Notes under the pieces: generated by a model
What the model was told of the DNA's origin: nothing
Databases searched by the model: none
What the model saw: only the letters and a program-made list of their open reading frames with translations
Shown: positions 15,925 through 24,328 of the stretch, piece after piece
Layout of the letters: every line of letters starts with the position of its first letter
Position numbering within the stretch: position 1 is the stretch's first letter
IMG/VR virus record: IMGVR_UViG_3300023284_002263
Location: 1 to 42,551 of that record
Strand: one strand, 5' to 3'
Source: a virus
DNA length: 42,551 nt
Translations under genes and position numbers: made by a program

Positions 15925-18096
15925 ATGGTTGATATAGCTAAATTACCAAGATTAGAAGAGGCTTTACGCAATGCTTCTGCTGCAGGCGATACAGCCGCAG
16001 CCACTCAGATTGCCCAAGAAATTCGCAGCCGCCGTGCGACGGGGGATCAGCAGACAGCCTTACCAGCCGAGGCTCCAGCTGCTGATCCCCTTGGCAGCAT
16101 CCCGCTTGAGATCTCAGGTGTTACACTTACGCCAGAGATCCGCAAGGCTTTACTCGCCGGACAGAAAATGACAGACCCCAGAGAGAAGCGTCTTCTTGCA
16201 GCCCGTATTGGCGGGAGAATTGCAGCCATGAGCGATGAGGGTAACTTCATTGATGATGCTGCGCGCAGTGATTTCGGTGTTGCTCTCCGGTCCTTCGGCT
16301 CAGGCATTTTCGGTATTGGAGATCTTGCAGCTGCTGCAGGAACATTTGCTACTGGTGAGTTAAGCTTCGGGGAAGCCCTGGAAGCCCAACGAGAGTTCCG
16401 CCGGTCTATGGAGGAAGAGCGCCCAGTCCTTACAATTGCCTCTGAAGTAGCAGGATCATTCGTCGGGGGCGGCGCCGTCGGTCTTGGGATTAAAGCATTA
16501 GCCAAAGGCAAAAAAAGCCTTGAGGTCCTGGACAAACTGACCACTTTTAAAAAAGGTGAGCGGCTGAAGAATATCGGCAAGGCTTCTCTAGCTGGCTCCA
16601 TAGGCGGCGCTATCACAGAAGGAATTACAGAAGAAAAGCCTCTTATAGGTGCAGGATTTGGCGCTCTTGGCGGCCCTGTTGGGCTGGGGCTGGCTAAATC
16701 TCTTGGGGTTACTTTTGATGTTCTGAAGGGCGGGGTCCTCCGCGCTACCCAGATCCTTCCTAAACAGGTCTCAGATTTCCTTAATGACCCAGCCGCCAAA
16801 GGCTTAAAAGTTTTGGCTCAGAAAATGGGCGTATCTGAAAAAGAGATGTCTCAACGCTTCCTGGAGTTTAAAACTGTGACTGGGAAGAACCCATCCATCG
16901 CAGATATCGCTAACCCACAAGCTGCCGCAGAGCTGAGGGCTATTATTTCCTCGACTGCTGGAGGCACAGCGGCGGCCCGTGAGGCTGCGGAACGCACTTT
17001 GGGTACTCGGGCCCAGGAAATTTCAGAACAGGTAGCAGGCGGTCGCGTAGTCACGACACAGACAACACAGAGGGCTGCGCGTACCCGGGTAGCTGAGCGA
17101 CAATTTGCTGAGGCAGAGAAAGATAATATAACCTTCACCGGTAACGAGGTGCAAAACCTGCTTAACGACGCTGACCTTAGGCGTGCGCTGCCTGCCACAC
17201 TTAAAAGCCGTTTAAACGCTGCGCAGGAAGGCGTCCCTGAAGGTTCGCCGGTAACCTTGAGCGGCCTGGACGTTAACGATTTGCGCTTAGCTCTTCGTGA
17301 TAGAGCCCGTGGCGCTACCGGCGCCGATCGGGTTTTTGGGGAGTTAGCCAATGAGGTTGAGGGCGTAGCCCGCGCGCAGTCCCCCGCATTTGGCAGAGCC
17401 ATTGACGAGTTCGCCGCCAGGTCGGTCAGAGGGGAAGCCGTCGCTGCAGGACGTAGAGGCGTCACTCAGCCTACCACAGAGTTTGAAGCTGTTGTGCGTG
17501 AGGCCGGAGGACCTGTTGAGAGAGCTGGTCTCCGCGTAGGAGCCCGTGCAGAGATAGCGGACGTAGCCCGGGAAGGCGTCAATGCCTCAGCCAGGCTCGC
17601 AAGAACCTTATCTGAGGATAGCGGGCTTATCCAACGCCTCCGCTCAGTTCTGCCAGAGCGAGAAGTGAACCGACTACAAGAGATTGGTCGGTTGCAGAGC
17701 CGGTCCATTGCGAATATTGGTAGACTGGCCCCCGAGGCTAAAGTCAACACCGATCTTCAGAAAGCTGTTTCAGATGCAGTGAACGCCACTGTGCTTGCCA
17801 GTACTTCCACCAGCGCAGCCTCTAAAGTATTTGCTTTTGGGCGTCTGCTGAAGAACCTGGGAACGGGGCTCAACGATCGGGTAATTGATAACCTGGCTAA
17901 AGACGCATTCGACCCTAAGAAAACCCAGAAAGTTATCTCCGCCATGCGTCGCGCGGAGATCTCCGAGGAAAACATTCTGACGTTGTTTGCTTCCTCAGTT
18001 GCTGGAGGAATTGAAGCTGTGCAGATTGGGGAAGAAGGCAGTTCACACAACGGCGGTAGCGACCACAACACGGACCACAACATAAGCGATAGGTAG
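15925..18096 (+). CDS. DNA ejection protein, P22 gp16-like
   Basis: At 723 aa this is the last of the three ejection genes. It has a probable membrane-active region: Gly/Ala-rich hydrophobic stretches at about 115-140 (SFGSGIFGIGDLAAAAGTFA), 170-190 and 215-255 (GGAITEG, GFGALGGPVGLGLA). The second half is helical and highly charged. P22 gp16 (about 609 aa) acts on membranes and is needed for DNA entry. No peptidoglycan hydrolase motif is evident. The C-terminal 20 residues are His/Asn/Asp-rich (GSDHNTDHN). The ATG follows the gp20-like stop by one base. Confidence 0.75.
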   Translation: MVDIAKLPRLEEALRNASAAGDTAAATQIAQEIRSRRATGDQQTALPAEAPAADPLGSIPLEISGVTLTPEIRKALLAGQKMTDPREKRLLAARIGGRIAAMSDEGNFIDDAARSDFGVALRSFGSGIFGIGDLAAAAGTFATGELSFGEALEAQREFRRSMEEERPVLTIASEVAGSFVGGGAVGLGIKALAKGKKSLEVLDKLTTFKKGERLKNIGKASLAGSIGGAITEGITEEKPLIGAGFGALGGPVGLGLAKSLGVTFDVLKGGVLRATQILPKQVSDFLNDPAAKGLKVLAQKMGVSEKEMSQRFLEFKTVTGKNPSIADIANPQAAAELRAIISSTAGGTAAAREAAERTLGTRAQEISEQVAGGRVVTTQTTQRAARTRVAERQFAEAEKDNITFTGNEVQNLLNDADLRRALPATLKSRLNAAQEGVPEGSPVTLSGLDVNDLRLALRDRARGATGADRVFGELANEVEGVARAQSPAFGRAIDEFAARSVRGEAVAAGRRGVTQPTTEFEAVVREAGGPVERAGLRVGARAEIADVAREGVNASARLARTLSEDSGLIQRLRSVLPEREVNRLQEIGRLQSRSIANIGRLAPEAKVNTDLQKAVSDAVNATVLASTSTSAASKVFAFGRLLKNLGTGLNDRVIDNLAKDAFDPKKTQKVISAMRRAEISEENILTLFASSVAGGIEAVQIGEEGSSHNGGSDHNTDHNISDR

Positions 18097-18100
18097 TAAC

Positions 18101-18514
18101 ATGGCGAATTTCGGAAAGACATCAGTAAAGCGTTTAAACACTGCGCACGAAGTACTGCAGATCCTGTTCAACAGAGTGGTAAAACGGCGAGACTGTTTCA
18201 TCGCGTGTGGTCATCGCCCGGAGAGTGAGCAGAAGGCTTGCTTTAACAGTGGTGCGTCTAAGGTACTTTGGCCGAACAGTATGCATAATAGCCTACCGTC
18301 CCTGGCTGTTGATGTTCCCCCTTGGCCTGAGAAGTGGGATAGTGAAAAAGCGTTCCTTGAGCTCAAAGACGTTATTGAGGATGAGTGGGCTCAGATGGTT
18401 GAGCAAGGCCTCACAGACGGCTTTAGACTGCGCTGGGGAGGCGACTGGGACGGAGACGGGGACCGCACAGATCAGACGTTCCACGACTTACCTCATTGGG
18501 AGTTACGCAAATGA
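18101..18514 (+). CDS. Endolysin, M15-family (VanY-type) zinc peptidase
   Basis: M15 phage endolysins cut peptide crosslinks in peptidoglycan. This 137-aa single-domain protein shows the zinc-binding arrangement: His and Asp in MHNSLPSLAVD (about 66-76) and His in LPHWEL near residue 131, with an acidic Asp/Gly-rich segment between. The length is typical of L-alanyl-D-glutamate peptidase endolysins. There is no signal peptide, so release needs a holin, and a two-helix membrane protein follows with an ATGA overlap. The PmeI-like palindrome GTTTAAAC lies in codons 11-13. Confidence 0.85.
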   Translation: MANFGKTSVKRLNTAHEVLQILFNRVVKRRDCFIACGHRPESEQKACFNSGASKVLWPNSMHNSLPSLAVDVPPWPEKWDSEKAFLELKDVIEDEWAQMVEQGLTDGFRLRWGGDWDGDGDRTDQTFHDLPHWELRK

Positions 18515-18726
18515 GTTATCGGAGACTTGTTCTGACCTGCTTCGCGGCCTTCTTAGGCTTCCTGCTATACACGACGCTCAAAATGGATACCCCTACCTCC
18601 GCCAGCGCTACTTGGCCCTTGGTTGTAGGGATCCTGGTTATCCTTATGCTGCCGGAAAAACGCCTTGGCGGTAAGATGATAGTTGACTTGGTCAAAGCTC
18701 TAAGGGGGATTAAACCAGGTGTTTAA
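18511..18726 (+). CDS. Candidate holin (two transmembrane segments)
   Basis: This 71-aa protein starts at ATG 18511, overlapping the endolysin stop; a TTG at 18496 is less likely. Two hydrophobic segments (about 6-24, LVLTCFAAFLGFLLYTTL, and about 36-50, WPLVVGILVILML) are separated by a short polar loop and followed by a basic tail. Size, topology and place between endolysin and spanins fit a small class II-type holin. No sequence family is certain. It overlaps the start of the i-spanin. Confidence 0.7.
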   Translation: MSYRRLVLTCFAAFLGFLLYTTLKMDTPTSASATWPLVVGILVILMLPEKRLGGKMIVDLVKALRGIKPGV

Positions 18727-19465
18727 AGTAATGGGTGGCGCGATGGTGATATTGTGCATTATTATTTTCTTTCTAGGTCGGGGATACCTGTCAGAGCGTG
18801 ACAAAAGAGTGACCTTGACACATGCTGCAGAAATGACTAAGATCACCCTTGCGCATAAAGAAGATAAAGAAAAAGATCTTAGGCTTCAGAAGGAAGGCTA
18901 TGATAAGTTACTTGAAGATCAGAAGGAAACACATAATGAGAAAACAGCGGCCCTTAACAAGCGCCTTGTGTCAGCCAGGAATGACGCGCTACAGAAACCT
19001 ATTCAGTTTGGTGATGATCTGTTCCGTGATCTTATTTACGCTGACTGCGTGCGGGGGCTCCGGGCAGATAGTAACCGTGTGGAAGGACGCGACGCCTGTC
19101 TACGTTCCTCGCGCGCTGCCGACCCCTCCAGTTCCGGCTTATCGTATTCCGTACTTACCCCCACCTTCCTCTCCGGATGGTCTAGAGCCTGCGAAGACTG
19201 GCGAACCGTTAGCGACGTTGTCCGACCGGGTGAGGGAGACCTGGCCTATACGCGAGAAGATTGGGACAAAGATTTTGGTAACATGGATCCCAAATTATGC
19301 CAGGAAACGCTTGTCACACTTACCCCCGAGGCTTCCCTCTTCCTCCAGAACTTCGTTAACAACGGTACAGCCTATATTGAAAATCTCATCTCTCATGCAC
19401 TTGAGCAAAGGGATGCCATAGAGATACTTACCCGACCAAAACCCGGCCAACCCGAAGCCGAATGA
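18719..19465 (+). CDS. Inner-membrane spanin (Rz-like)
   Basis: Spanin pairs fuse inner and outer membranes in the last step of lysis of Gram-negative hosts. This 248-aa protein has one N-terminal transmembrane segment (about 5-21, VILCIIIFFLGRGYL) followed by a long charged coiled coil (about 25-90). The GTG at 18719 is preceded by AGGGGG; ATGs at 18731 and 18743 are alternatives. The o-spanin is encoded in another frame wholly within it. The C-terminal 150 residues are longer than in lambda Rz and may be shaped by the overlapping frame. A strong terminator follows 2 bases after the stop. Confidence 0.8.
   Translation: MFKVMGGAMVILCIIIFFLGRGYLSERDKRVTLTHAAEMTKITLAHKEDKEKDLRLQKEGYDKLLEDQKETHNEKTAALNKRLVSARNDALQKPIQFGDDLFRDLIYADCVRGLRADSNRVEGRDACLRSSRAADPSSSGLSYSVLTPTFLSGWSRACEDWRTVSDVVRPGEGDLAYTREDWDKDFGNMDPKLCQETLVTLTPEASLFLQNFVNNGTAYIENLISHALEQRDAIEILTRPKPGQPEAE
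18936..19421 (+). CDS. Outer-membrane spanin lipoprotein (Rz1-like), embedded in the Rz-like gene
   Basis: In the +1-shifted frame inside the i-spanin gene there is a lipoprotein signal: basic start, hydrophobic run (LFSLVMICSVILFTL) and lipobox LTAC followed by GG. A Pro-rich segment follows (PRALPTPPVPAYRIPYLPPP), a hallmark of Rz1 proteins. The ATG at 18936 has AAGGAA 8 bases upstream; ATG 18981 is an alternative giving a shorter signal. With 161 codons it is long for an Rz1; the part after the Pro-rich region may be nonessential. Fully nested architecture is known from lambda. Confidence 0.8.
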   Translation: MRKQRPLTSALCQPGMTRYRNLFSLVMICSVILFTLTACGGSGQIVTVWKDATPVYVPRALPTPPVPAYRIPYLPPPSSPDGLEPAKTGEPLATLSDRVRETWPIREKIGTKILVTWIPNYARKRLSHLPPRLPSSSRTSLTTVQPILKISSLMHLSKGMP

Positions 19466-19467
19466 TA

Positions 19468-19495
19468 AAAAGCCCGGTATTGCTACCGGGCTTTT
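19468..19495. terminator. Bidirectional intrinsic terminator between converging operons
   Basis: A perfect 12-bp stem (AAAAGCCCGGTA / TACCGGGCTTTT) with a TTGC loop has T-runs on both strands. It lies 2 bases after the rightward lysis operon and 22 bases after the stop of the leftward replication operon, so it can end both transcripts. Confidence 0.92.
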
Positions 19496-19517
19496 CTGTG
19501 TCTGAGAGGCAGGGGCT

Positions 19518-21653
19518 TTATGCTGGCCTGTCGCTTTTCAGCGCTAACCAATCCTGTCTCTTTATGTTTGCGAGCGTCGCAATAGCGTGGGTTAACGACA
19601 GGATATCCCCGGCTGAAGGCTCATTGCCCAGCGCCTGGGCAATGACTTGGCCTGTTTCGTCCACAAGACCACCAATGTCAAGTTCGCCAGCATAGCTAGG
19701 GGTTTTCACGTCCTCCTTAACTGACGCCTTCTTTTTCGATGCAGACTTCCGGGAGCGTTTACGCTTAGGTGCTTCTTCTGGCGCATCCTCGGCTTCCGGC
19801 TCTTCAAGATCAGCCTCGGGATCGTCGACGTCATCATCGTCATCGTCAAGTTTACCTTTCACGACTTTTTTGAAGCGCTTGCGTGCCCGGGTTTTGAGAT
19901 CTTCACCATCGTCGTCATCATCGTCGTCATCATCGCGATCATCGTCATCGGACGGGGCGTCCCGACCACCGCGAAGCTTGCGCTTGGAGCCACGACGGGA
20001 GGACTTGCGAGGAGCTTCCTCTTCATCATCTTCCACGTCGTCATCTTCGCCTTCTTCCGGCTCTGGCTCACGCCGCCGAGAGGATCGCCGCCCTCTAGGG
20101 GAAGGTCGAACTTCCTCTTCTTCGTCGTCCTCGATCTCCTCTTCAGATTTGCGCCTGCTGCGCCTGCTCAGTTTCTTTACCATTTCAGTTTCCTTCTTGT
20201 CCTCATACGGAGAGGGCACCGCTTTGCCACCGTGGCATATTTCGGCATTGAGCGCATCAAAAAACACTCTCTGCGTAAGCCCCTTGCTTTCTATCACTTC
20301 AAGGGTCTTGTTGTCAATGCTGTCTTCCATGATCAGCATATGATTAAAAATTCGTGGAGCCCTATTACCCTGGCGTAAGATCCTCCGGATGAGCTGGTCG
20401 TATAGCTCATAGTCCCAGGTTACAGAATACCAGCAAATGTGGCAGGCGTTGCCCTCCTGGAAATTTAACCCATGTCCTGCACTTGCCGGGTGAACCAGTA
20501 GCACTGAGATCTTGCCAGCATTCCACATCTTGGCGATATTTTCAGCCCGTGCGCCGGATATGCCGGACCCGAGGAAAGGGACCTTACCGCCAAGGCGTTT
20601 CTGGATCCGCTTGAGGTCGTGGTTAAACTCATAAGCCACTAACAGGGGCTTACCGTTCATCTCCTCTACAAGGTCCTCCAGGGCATCAAGCTTGGCGTCG
20701 TGTATGTGGACTACCCGCTTAGGCTCCAGGATGCCGTCTCCGACATACACAGCGCCGTTAGCCATCTGTTTGAGCTTGCTGTACACTGCTGCAGCGTTAC
20801 CCGCCTCCAGACACTCATCCCCCAGTTCAACCAGAGCCTCTTTTTTCATTTCGTCGTACAGCGCCCGCGCCTTCTTGGACATCTTAACGATAATCGGATC
20901 ATCGACAAGGGGAGGGAGATCCAGATAGTCATCGGCGCCCATGCGTATAACATAGGGGGCAATGAGATTTTCAATGGCTTTAGTGGCACCCCTTCTGAGT
21001 GCCCAGCCAAATCCCGAGTAATCTGCTTCAAAATATTTGCTTCTGTAGTGCGTATAGAATTGTCCCAGGCACAGCCCCCCGTCAAGGATCTTCATCTGCC
21101 CGAATAGATCCAGATACCCGTTAGGTATTGGCGTCCCTGTCATGCCCCAGACCCTGGCTACTCTGCCTAGTTTAGGACATAGTGCTTTGTGCCGGACAGC
21201 CGTCGCATTTTTAAATTTCGTAAGCTCGTCAATGCCGACTGTGTCGAACGGTAGAGGCTTCCCGAAAATCTGGTTCATCAGCCATGAAATGCCTTCAGGA
21301 TTGATCAGGTAAACATCTGCGTCTGCGCCCAGTGCTTCCAGTTTCTTAGGGCCGTGCAGCAACCGGAACTTTAGATCGCGAAACTGTGTCCATTTCCTCC
21401 CCTCCTGGCGCCATACAAGCTGGCAAACCCTGAGAGGGGCAATGATCAGCATCTTTTTAGCAATACCTTCCCCCAGCAGGATCCGGAAAGCTTCCAAAAC
21501 AATTGAGGTCTTGCCCAGGCCCGGGTCCAGGAACAGAGCAGCGCGGCAGCTTTCGAGAAGGAAATCTACTGCTCTGTCCTGATACCCGTGAGGCATCCAC
21601 TCTTCATGGTTGGGGGGAACCTTGCGGGCCTGGATGGTACTGCTTGCGAACAT
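19518..21653 (-). CDS. SNF2/SF2-type DNA helicase with a long acidic-basic tail
   Basis: This is a DNA-dependent ATPase likely acting in replication or recombination. Superfamily 2 motifs are clear: motif I GLGKT (45-49), motif II DELT (about 141), motif III GMTGTPIPN (about 169-177), motif V ASAGHGLNFQ (about 390-400) and motif VI QLIRRILRQGN (about 418-428). From about residue 480 the protein becomes low complexity: long Asp/Glu runs alternating with Arg/Lys/Ser runs for roughly 170 residues, then a folded-looking C-terminal 50. The tail is unusual for phage SNF2-like helicases of about 450 aa. It is the last gene of the leftward operon, starting 4 bases after the previous stop. Confidence 0.88.
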   Translation of the reverse strand: MFASSTIQARKVPPNHEEWMPHGYQDRAVDFLLESCRAALFLDPGLGKTSIVLEAFRILLGEGIAKKMLIIAPLRVCQLVWRQEGRKWTQFRDLKFRLLHGPKKLEALGADADVYLINPEGISWLMNQIFGKPLPFDTVGIDELTKFKNATAVRHKALCPKLGRVARVWGMTGTPIPNGYLDLFGQMKILDGGLCLGQFYTHYRSKYFEADYSGFGWALRRGATKAIENLIAPYVIRMGADDYLDLPPLVDDPIIVKMSKKARALYDEMKKEALVELGDECLEAGNAAAVYSKLKQMANGAVYVGDGILEPKRVVHIHDAKLDALEDLVEEMNGKPLLVAYEFNHDLKRIQKRLGGKVPFLGSGISGARAENIAKMWNAGKISVLLVHPASAGHGLNFQEGNACHICWYSVTWDYELYDQLIRRILRQGNRAPRIFNHMLIMEDSIDNKTLEVIESKGLTQRVFFDALNAEICHGGKAVPSPYEDKKETEMVKKLSRRSRRKSEEEIEDDEEEEVRPSPRGRRSSRRREPEPEEGEDDDVEDDEEEAPRKSSRRGSKRKLRGGRDAPSDDDDRDDDDDDDDDGEDLKTRARKRFKKVVKGKLDDDDDDVDDPEADLEEPEAEDAPEEAPKRKRSRKSASKKKASVKEDVKTPSYAGELDIGGLVDETGQVIAQALGNEPSAGDILSLTHAIATLANIKRQDWLALKSDRPA

Positions 21654-21656
21654 AGG

Positions 21657-21893
21657 CTATGCTGTCTCTTTAGGGGGGAGAGAAGGCTTCACAAACTTAT
21701 TTTCCCGGAACATACCTTGACCAACATCTGACAAGTTGAAGATGTCGATTTCACGAACGGTGTTTGTCTCAGCTATGTATACTTGCGCTGTGTCCTCCAC
21801 TCTGTCGTCAACCATCCCCAAGGCGCCATCAAGGAACTTCACCAAAACGCATTTAGTTTTGCTCCTTATCATGTCCAGTTCACGTTTTTTCAT
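21657..21893 (-). CDS. Small conserved-looking protein of unknown function
   Basis: This protein has 78 residues from ATG 21893, chosen because GGAG lies 9 bases upstream and the start overlaps the VRR-NUC stop by 14 bases. It is mixed alpha/beta, with a strand-rich middle (KCVLVKFLDGALGMVDD). Placed between a VRR-NUC nuclease and a SNF2-like helicase, it could assist them, but no family is recognised. Confidence 0.6.
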   Translation of the reverse strand: MKKRELDMIRSKTKCVLVKFLDGALGMVDDRVEDTAQVYIAETNTVREIDIFNLSDVGQGMFRENKFVKPSLPPKETA

Positions 21894-22197
21894 GGGCTCT
21901 ACTCCGTTTAAACGCTTCATCAATCAGTGCTGAAGCTTCCTTAATATCGTCAGACCAGGATACCCAGTATCCTGCCTCTTTTAGATCTTTCATCTTCTTA
22001 TATTGTTTCTTCGTAGGGACCTCCCCGGGGGCCTTGAACTCGATGAACAGCGGGCGGCCACCAGGTATCAGAAAAAGTACGTCCGGCCATCCAGTAGTGA
22101 TCCCTGGCCCAAAATAGAGCCTTATAACCTTGATCCCGAGGGAGTAGGCGTGTTTTATGGCTCCATTTTGGACTTTCTTCTCTGCTTTAGAAGCCAC
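21880..22197 (-). CDS. VRR-NUC domain nuclease
   Basis: VRR-NUC proteins are PD-(D/E)XK-fold nucleases that cut branched DNA. This 105-aa protein carries the core: a helix (GAIKHAYSLGIKVIRL), the catalytic Asp in GWPDVLFLI, then E-x-K in FIEFKAPGE, then the QYKKMKDLKEAGY helix typical of the family. The GTG at 22197 is preferred: AAAGGGAG lies just upstream, and it overlaps the preceding stop (ATAGTG). Single-domain phage versions of this size are common beside SNF2-like helicases, suggesting a junction-processing pair. Confidence 0.85.
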   Translation of the reverse strand: MASKAEKKVQNGAIKHAYSLGIKVIRLYFGPGITTGWPDVLFLIPGGRPLFIEFKAPGEVPTKKQYKKMKDLKEAGYWVSWSDDIKEASALIDEAFKRSRAHEKT

Positions 22198-22427
22198 TAT
22201 CTCCCTTTCGCTGCAGCTTGGGTGGCCTTCCAAAAACGGTCAGGATCCAGCGCAGGCTTAGTTTCCTTTGGGAACTCGGTCGGGTATTCTTTCTCAAAAT
22301 CTGCACTTATGCCGTCAGGATACCCTTTTGCTGGATCTATGAATACCCTTGCAGGGGAGCGTTTTACAGACGGCAAGGCATCCGTGCCGTATTTTATAGG
22401 TGGGGCAACCCATATCGTTGGCATCAT
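22197..22427 (-). CDS. Small protein of unknown function
   Basis: This 76-aa, Pro- and Lys-rich protein has no membrane segment or Cys/His cluster. AAAGGAG precedes the ATG, and its stop overlaps the VRR-NUC start. The C-terminal FWKATQAAAKGR may be helical. No family recognised; gene status rests on coupling at both ends. Confidence 0.6.
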   Translation of the reverse strand: MMPTIWVAPPIKYGTDALPSVKRSPARVFIDPAKGYPDGISADFEKEYPTEFPKETKPALDPDRFWKATQAAAKGR

Positions 22428-22453
22428 ATTTCTCCTTTGCCCAATCCGGGCGG

Positions 22454-23011
22454 TTAAGTTGTTCTCATCGCTTCAGTAAAGATTTCCCATAAATGCTCTT
22501 GTGACCATTGTTTGCGGTCAAAATCTACATCCGGTTCTATGCCGTATTTGCAATAAGATTTTGAGCCCTTATCTTCCTCATGTGTTTTTGTCATTAGTGT
22601 AACGGTTACCCCCTCGCAATTTGTAGAATGCAGCATATACGGGTTCATTTCATATTGTTGTCCGACTTCAATAATACGTGGCTGTCCCACTGGCTCCAGT
22701 GCGCAGCATTTGTGTGTCAACCACGGGCGATTACCAAATTTGGTGCGCTTACCTTCGTGCAAGTAAGAAATGTGTGTAGGATCATCTGCAGGCGCGAAAC
22801 TTGTCTCCCTGTACAGCTGGTTAATCTGCCTTCCAATCAGTACGCGCGAGACAAACCCAAAACGGTGATCGTGAATACTGGAACTTTCAAAACATGCGCG
22901 TTTAGGTAACCCCGGGTGCCAAACATGAATTCGTTGATTACCTGGCAGTATAACTTGTAAAAAGCCCAACCCATGCAAGGTGATCTGATCTTTTGTCGGT
23001 CTAAATTCCAT
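22454..23011 (-). CDS. Cupin-like protein of unknown function
   Basis: This 185-aa protein contains SSIHDHRFGFVSRVL at about 43-57, followed by a beta-rich body and a late HSTNCEGVTVTLMTKTH strand pair. This His-x-His plus C-terminal His layout resembles small cupin (double-stranded beta-helix) metal-binding proteins found in some phages. The substrate is unknown. The ribosome site AAGGAA is good. It sits among nuclease and helicase genes but has no obvious replication motif. Confidence 0.55.
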   Translation of the reverse strand: MEFRPTKDQITLHGLGFLQVILPGNQRIHVWHPGLPKRACFESSSIHDHRFGFVSRVLIGRQINQLYRETSFAPADDPTHISYLHEGKRTKFGNRPWLTHKCCALEPVGQPRIIEVGQQYEMNPYMLHSTNCEGVTVTLMTKTHEEDKGSKSYCKYGIEPDVDFDRKQWSQEHLWEIFTEAMRTT

Positions 23012-23022
23012 CTCTGTTCCTT

Positions 23023-23754
23023 TCAGCCATGTTTACACGGCCCTCCGTTAGATTTTCTGAAATGACAGCCCCATACAGTGCCGTCTCTTTTAACGCCGCC
23101 ACACTTCCAGGAAGGCTTTGCAGGCCAGCGTGTGGCGTTGACCATTACTGCTGCCCGCTCCTCAAGATCTGCGAGACCCTGGAAGGCCTTCTCCCGGGAA
23201 AACTCAGTGATTGTTTCCTCCCCTGCGTCCAGGAACCAGAGACGTGCGGTAACGTGATGTATGTCTGGGAACTTCTTCATAACCGCCGCCGCGAACAAAG
23301 TTTTCTGATCCTCATATCCTGGGTTATCCTCGTGGAACTTCCCGGTCTTGTGATCGATCATATCCGCCGTCCCGTCCCGGTATGGCGCCAAAACGTCAAG
23401 AGTGACCCGGAGATAGACAAGCTTGTTAAAATAGTTGGTGCTCTTCCAACCTTTTGTGAAAGCCCACTTCTGCTCAATGATCGGATCAAGATCCCGCAGC
23501 TCATGGAATTGATCATAGAACTCTCGGCAACTGTTGGGGAATATGTCGGTAGACCCGTCCAGGAACGCCGCAGCTTGGTTGTGGATCTTGATACCTCGGA
23601 GCATGGGGTAGGCTTTAGGCTCGTCCAGCTTGTCGATATTCCGGTATTTGAACAGGAGAGGGCAGCTCTCATAACAGTCAAGGCGACTGTAACTCCAGGC
23701 TTTAATCACCACAGGCTTTTTAGACTTACTTGCCACCTTAGTCGGCCCTTCCAT
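23023..23754 (-). CDS. PD-(D/E)XK exonuclease of the RecB/Cas4-like type with a Cys cluster
   Basis: This 243-aa nuclease probably acts in recombination. Family features seen: YSRLDCYESCPLLFKY with an early Cys, the RGIKIHNQ helix with its His, the catalytic Asp-x-Lys segment in DGTADMIDHKTGKF, and a late QKTLFAAAV helix. The C-terminus has clustered Cys (WKCGGVKRDG, WGCHFRK, GGPCKHG) that, with the early Cys, could bind a 4Fe-4S cluster as in Cas4/AddB. The ATG at 23754 is preferred because upstream codons look non-coding and the previous gene overlaps. Its role with PolA and the SNF2-like helicase is inferred. Confidence 0.85.
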   Translation of the reverse strand: MEGPTKVASKSKKPVVIKAWSYSRLDCYESCPLLFKYRNIDKLDEPKAYPMLRGIKIHNQAAAFLDGSTDIFPNSCREFYDQFHELRDLDPIIEQKWAFTKGWKSTNYFNKLVYLRVTLDVLAPYRDGTADMIDHKTGKFHEDNPGYEDQKTLFAAAVMKKFPDIHHVTARLWFLDAGEETITEFSREKAFQGLADLEERAAVMVNATRWPAKPSWKCGGVKRDGTVWGCHFRKSNGGPCKHG

Positions 23755-23956
23755 CGGTGAAAAATTTGATAAGATCTTCCGGATGTTTTTTGAAAAGAAC
23801 GGAAAATATAGTACCCGCCATCTTCTCAAATCCGCGCTTATGCTCCGCGTTCACTTGATGCCAAGGGATCATGCCCCTTTCCTTCGCTTGTGTTCTCATA
23901 CTATCATATAAGGCTTTCGCACATTCCTTACGAAGCCCTTCAAGATTTAGTGCCAT
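23738..23956 (-). CDS. Small helical protein of unknown function
   Basis: This protein has 72 residues from ATG 23956 (GGAGAG upstream), mostly helical and charged (LRKECAKALYDSMRTQ). It overlaps the nuclease start by 17 bases and the upstream gene by 10. No recognised family. Confidence 0.6.
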   Translation of the reverse strand: MALNLEGLRKECAKALYDSMRTQAKERGMIPWHQVNAEHKRGFEKMAGTIFSVLFKKHPEDLIKFFTDGRAD

Positions 23957-24216
23957 ACTCCTACTCTCCAAAAATGATTTCGTTTTGCGTATACTCTGCG
24001 GTATTTGCCATTGATAACCCTGACATTTCCCACAGGCACTCTTTTGCTCACCTTGCTCACTACCCCCCGGCTGCGCATACTTCGCAGGGAGGATGTGACA
24101 GCGGAGGAGTGGCGACCTAATACCCTACTGATGGCCCCCACGGACACCGCGCAACATTTTTGCGTTGACAAACAGGAGTATACCTCTTCTTGCAGCACTC
24201 TATCACGGGCGGTCAT
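23947..24216 (-). CDS. Small winged-helix-like DNA-binding protein
   Basis: This 89-aa protein has a helix-turn-helix-like segment, SVGAISRVLGRHSSAVTSSL (about 26-45), followed by a helix with basic residues and a basic strand pair (VSKVSKRVPVGNVRVINGKY) that would be the wing. It could regulate the phage or host. It begins 13 bases into the tail of the small membrane-protein gene upstream. Confidence 0.55.
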   Translation of the reverse strand: MTARDRVLQEEVYSCLSTQKCCAVSVGAISRVLGRHSSAVTSSLRSMRSRGVVSKVSKRVPVGNVRVINGKYRRVYAKRNHFWRVGVWH

Positions 24217-24328
24217 TTTTACTTTTCCCTACTTTAAGATCATCTTTAACGAACGCGATAACCCCGCGCATGAGAAACAAGGTGCAAACTATAGAAGCCG
24301 CCCACTCGATTACAGTATATTCAGTCAT
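24203..24328 (-). CDS. 41-residue single-span membrane microprotein
   Basis: ATG 24328 overlaps the DNA polymerase stop (ATGA), and GGAGAA lies 8 bases upstream. The product has one hydrophobic segment (WAASIVCTLFLMRGVIAFV) followed by a Lys/Asp-rich tail. It ends 14 bases inside the next gene. Coupled starts on both sides support it as a real gene. No function can be assigned. Confidence 0.65.
   Translation of the reverse strand: MTEYTVIEWAASIVCTLFLMRGVIAFVKDDLKVGKSKNDRP

Noticed and set aside
16047-16799. 250-aa antisense frame in the gp16-like gene
   Set aside because: Pro/Arg/Ser-rich shadow of a well-supported gene, with no coupling to neighbours.
18849-18935. Upstream extension of the o-spanin frame to 18849
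   Set aside because: The extension is a Lys-rich shadow of the coiled coil; the ATG at 18936 has a proper ribosome site.
19870-20343. Ser/Arg-rich rightward frame opposite the helicase tail
   Set aside because: It is the complement of the Asp/Glu tract and has no independent support.
24167-24190. TTGACA at 24167 as a rightward promoter
   Set aside because: It lies inside a leftward gene, and nothing downstream reads rightward.
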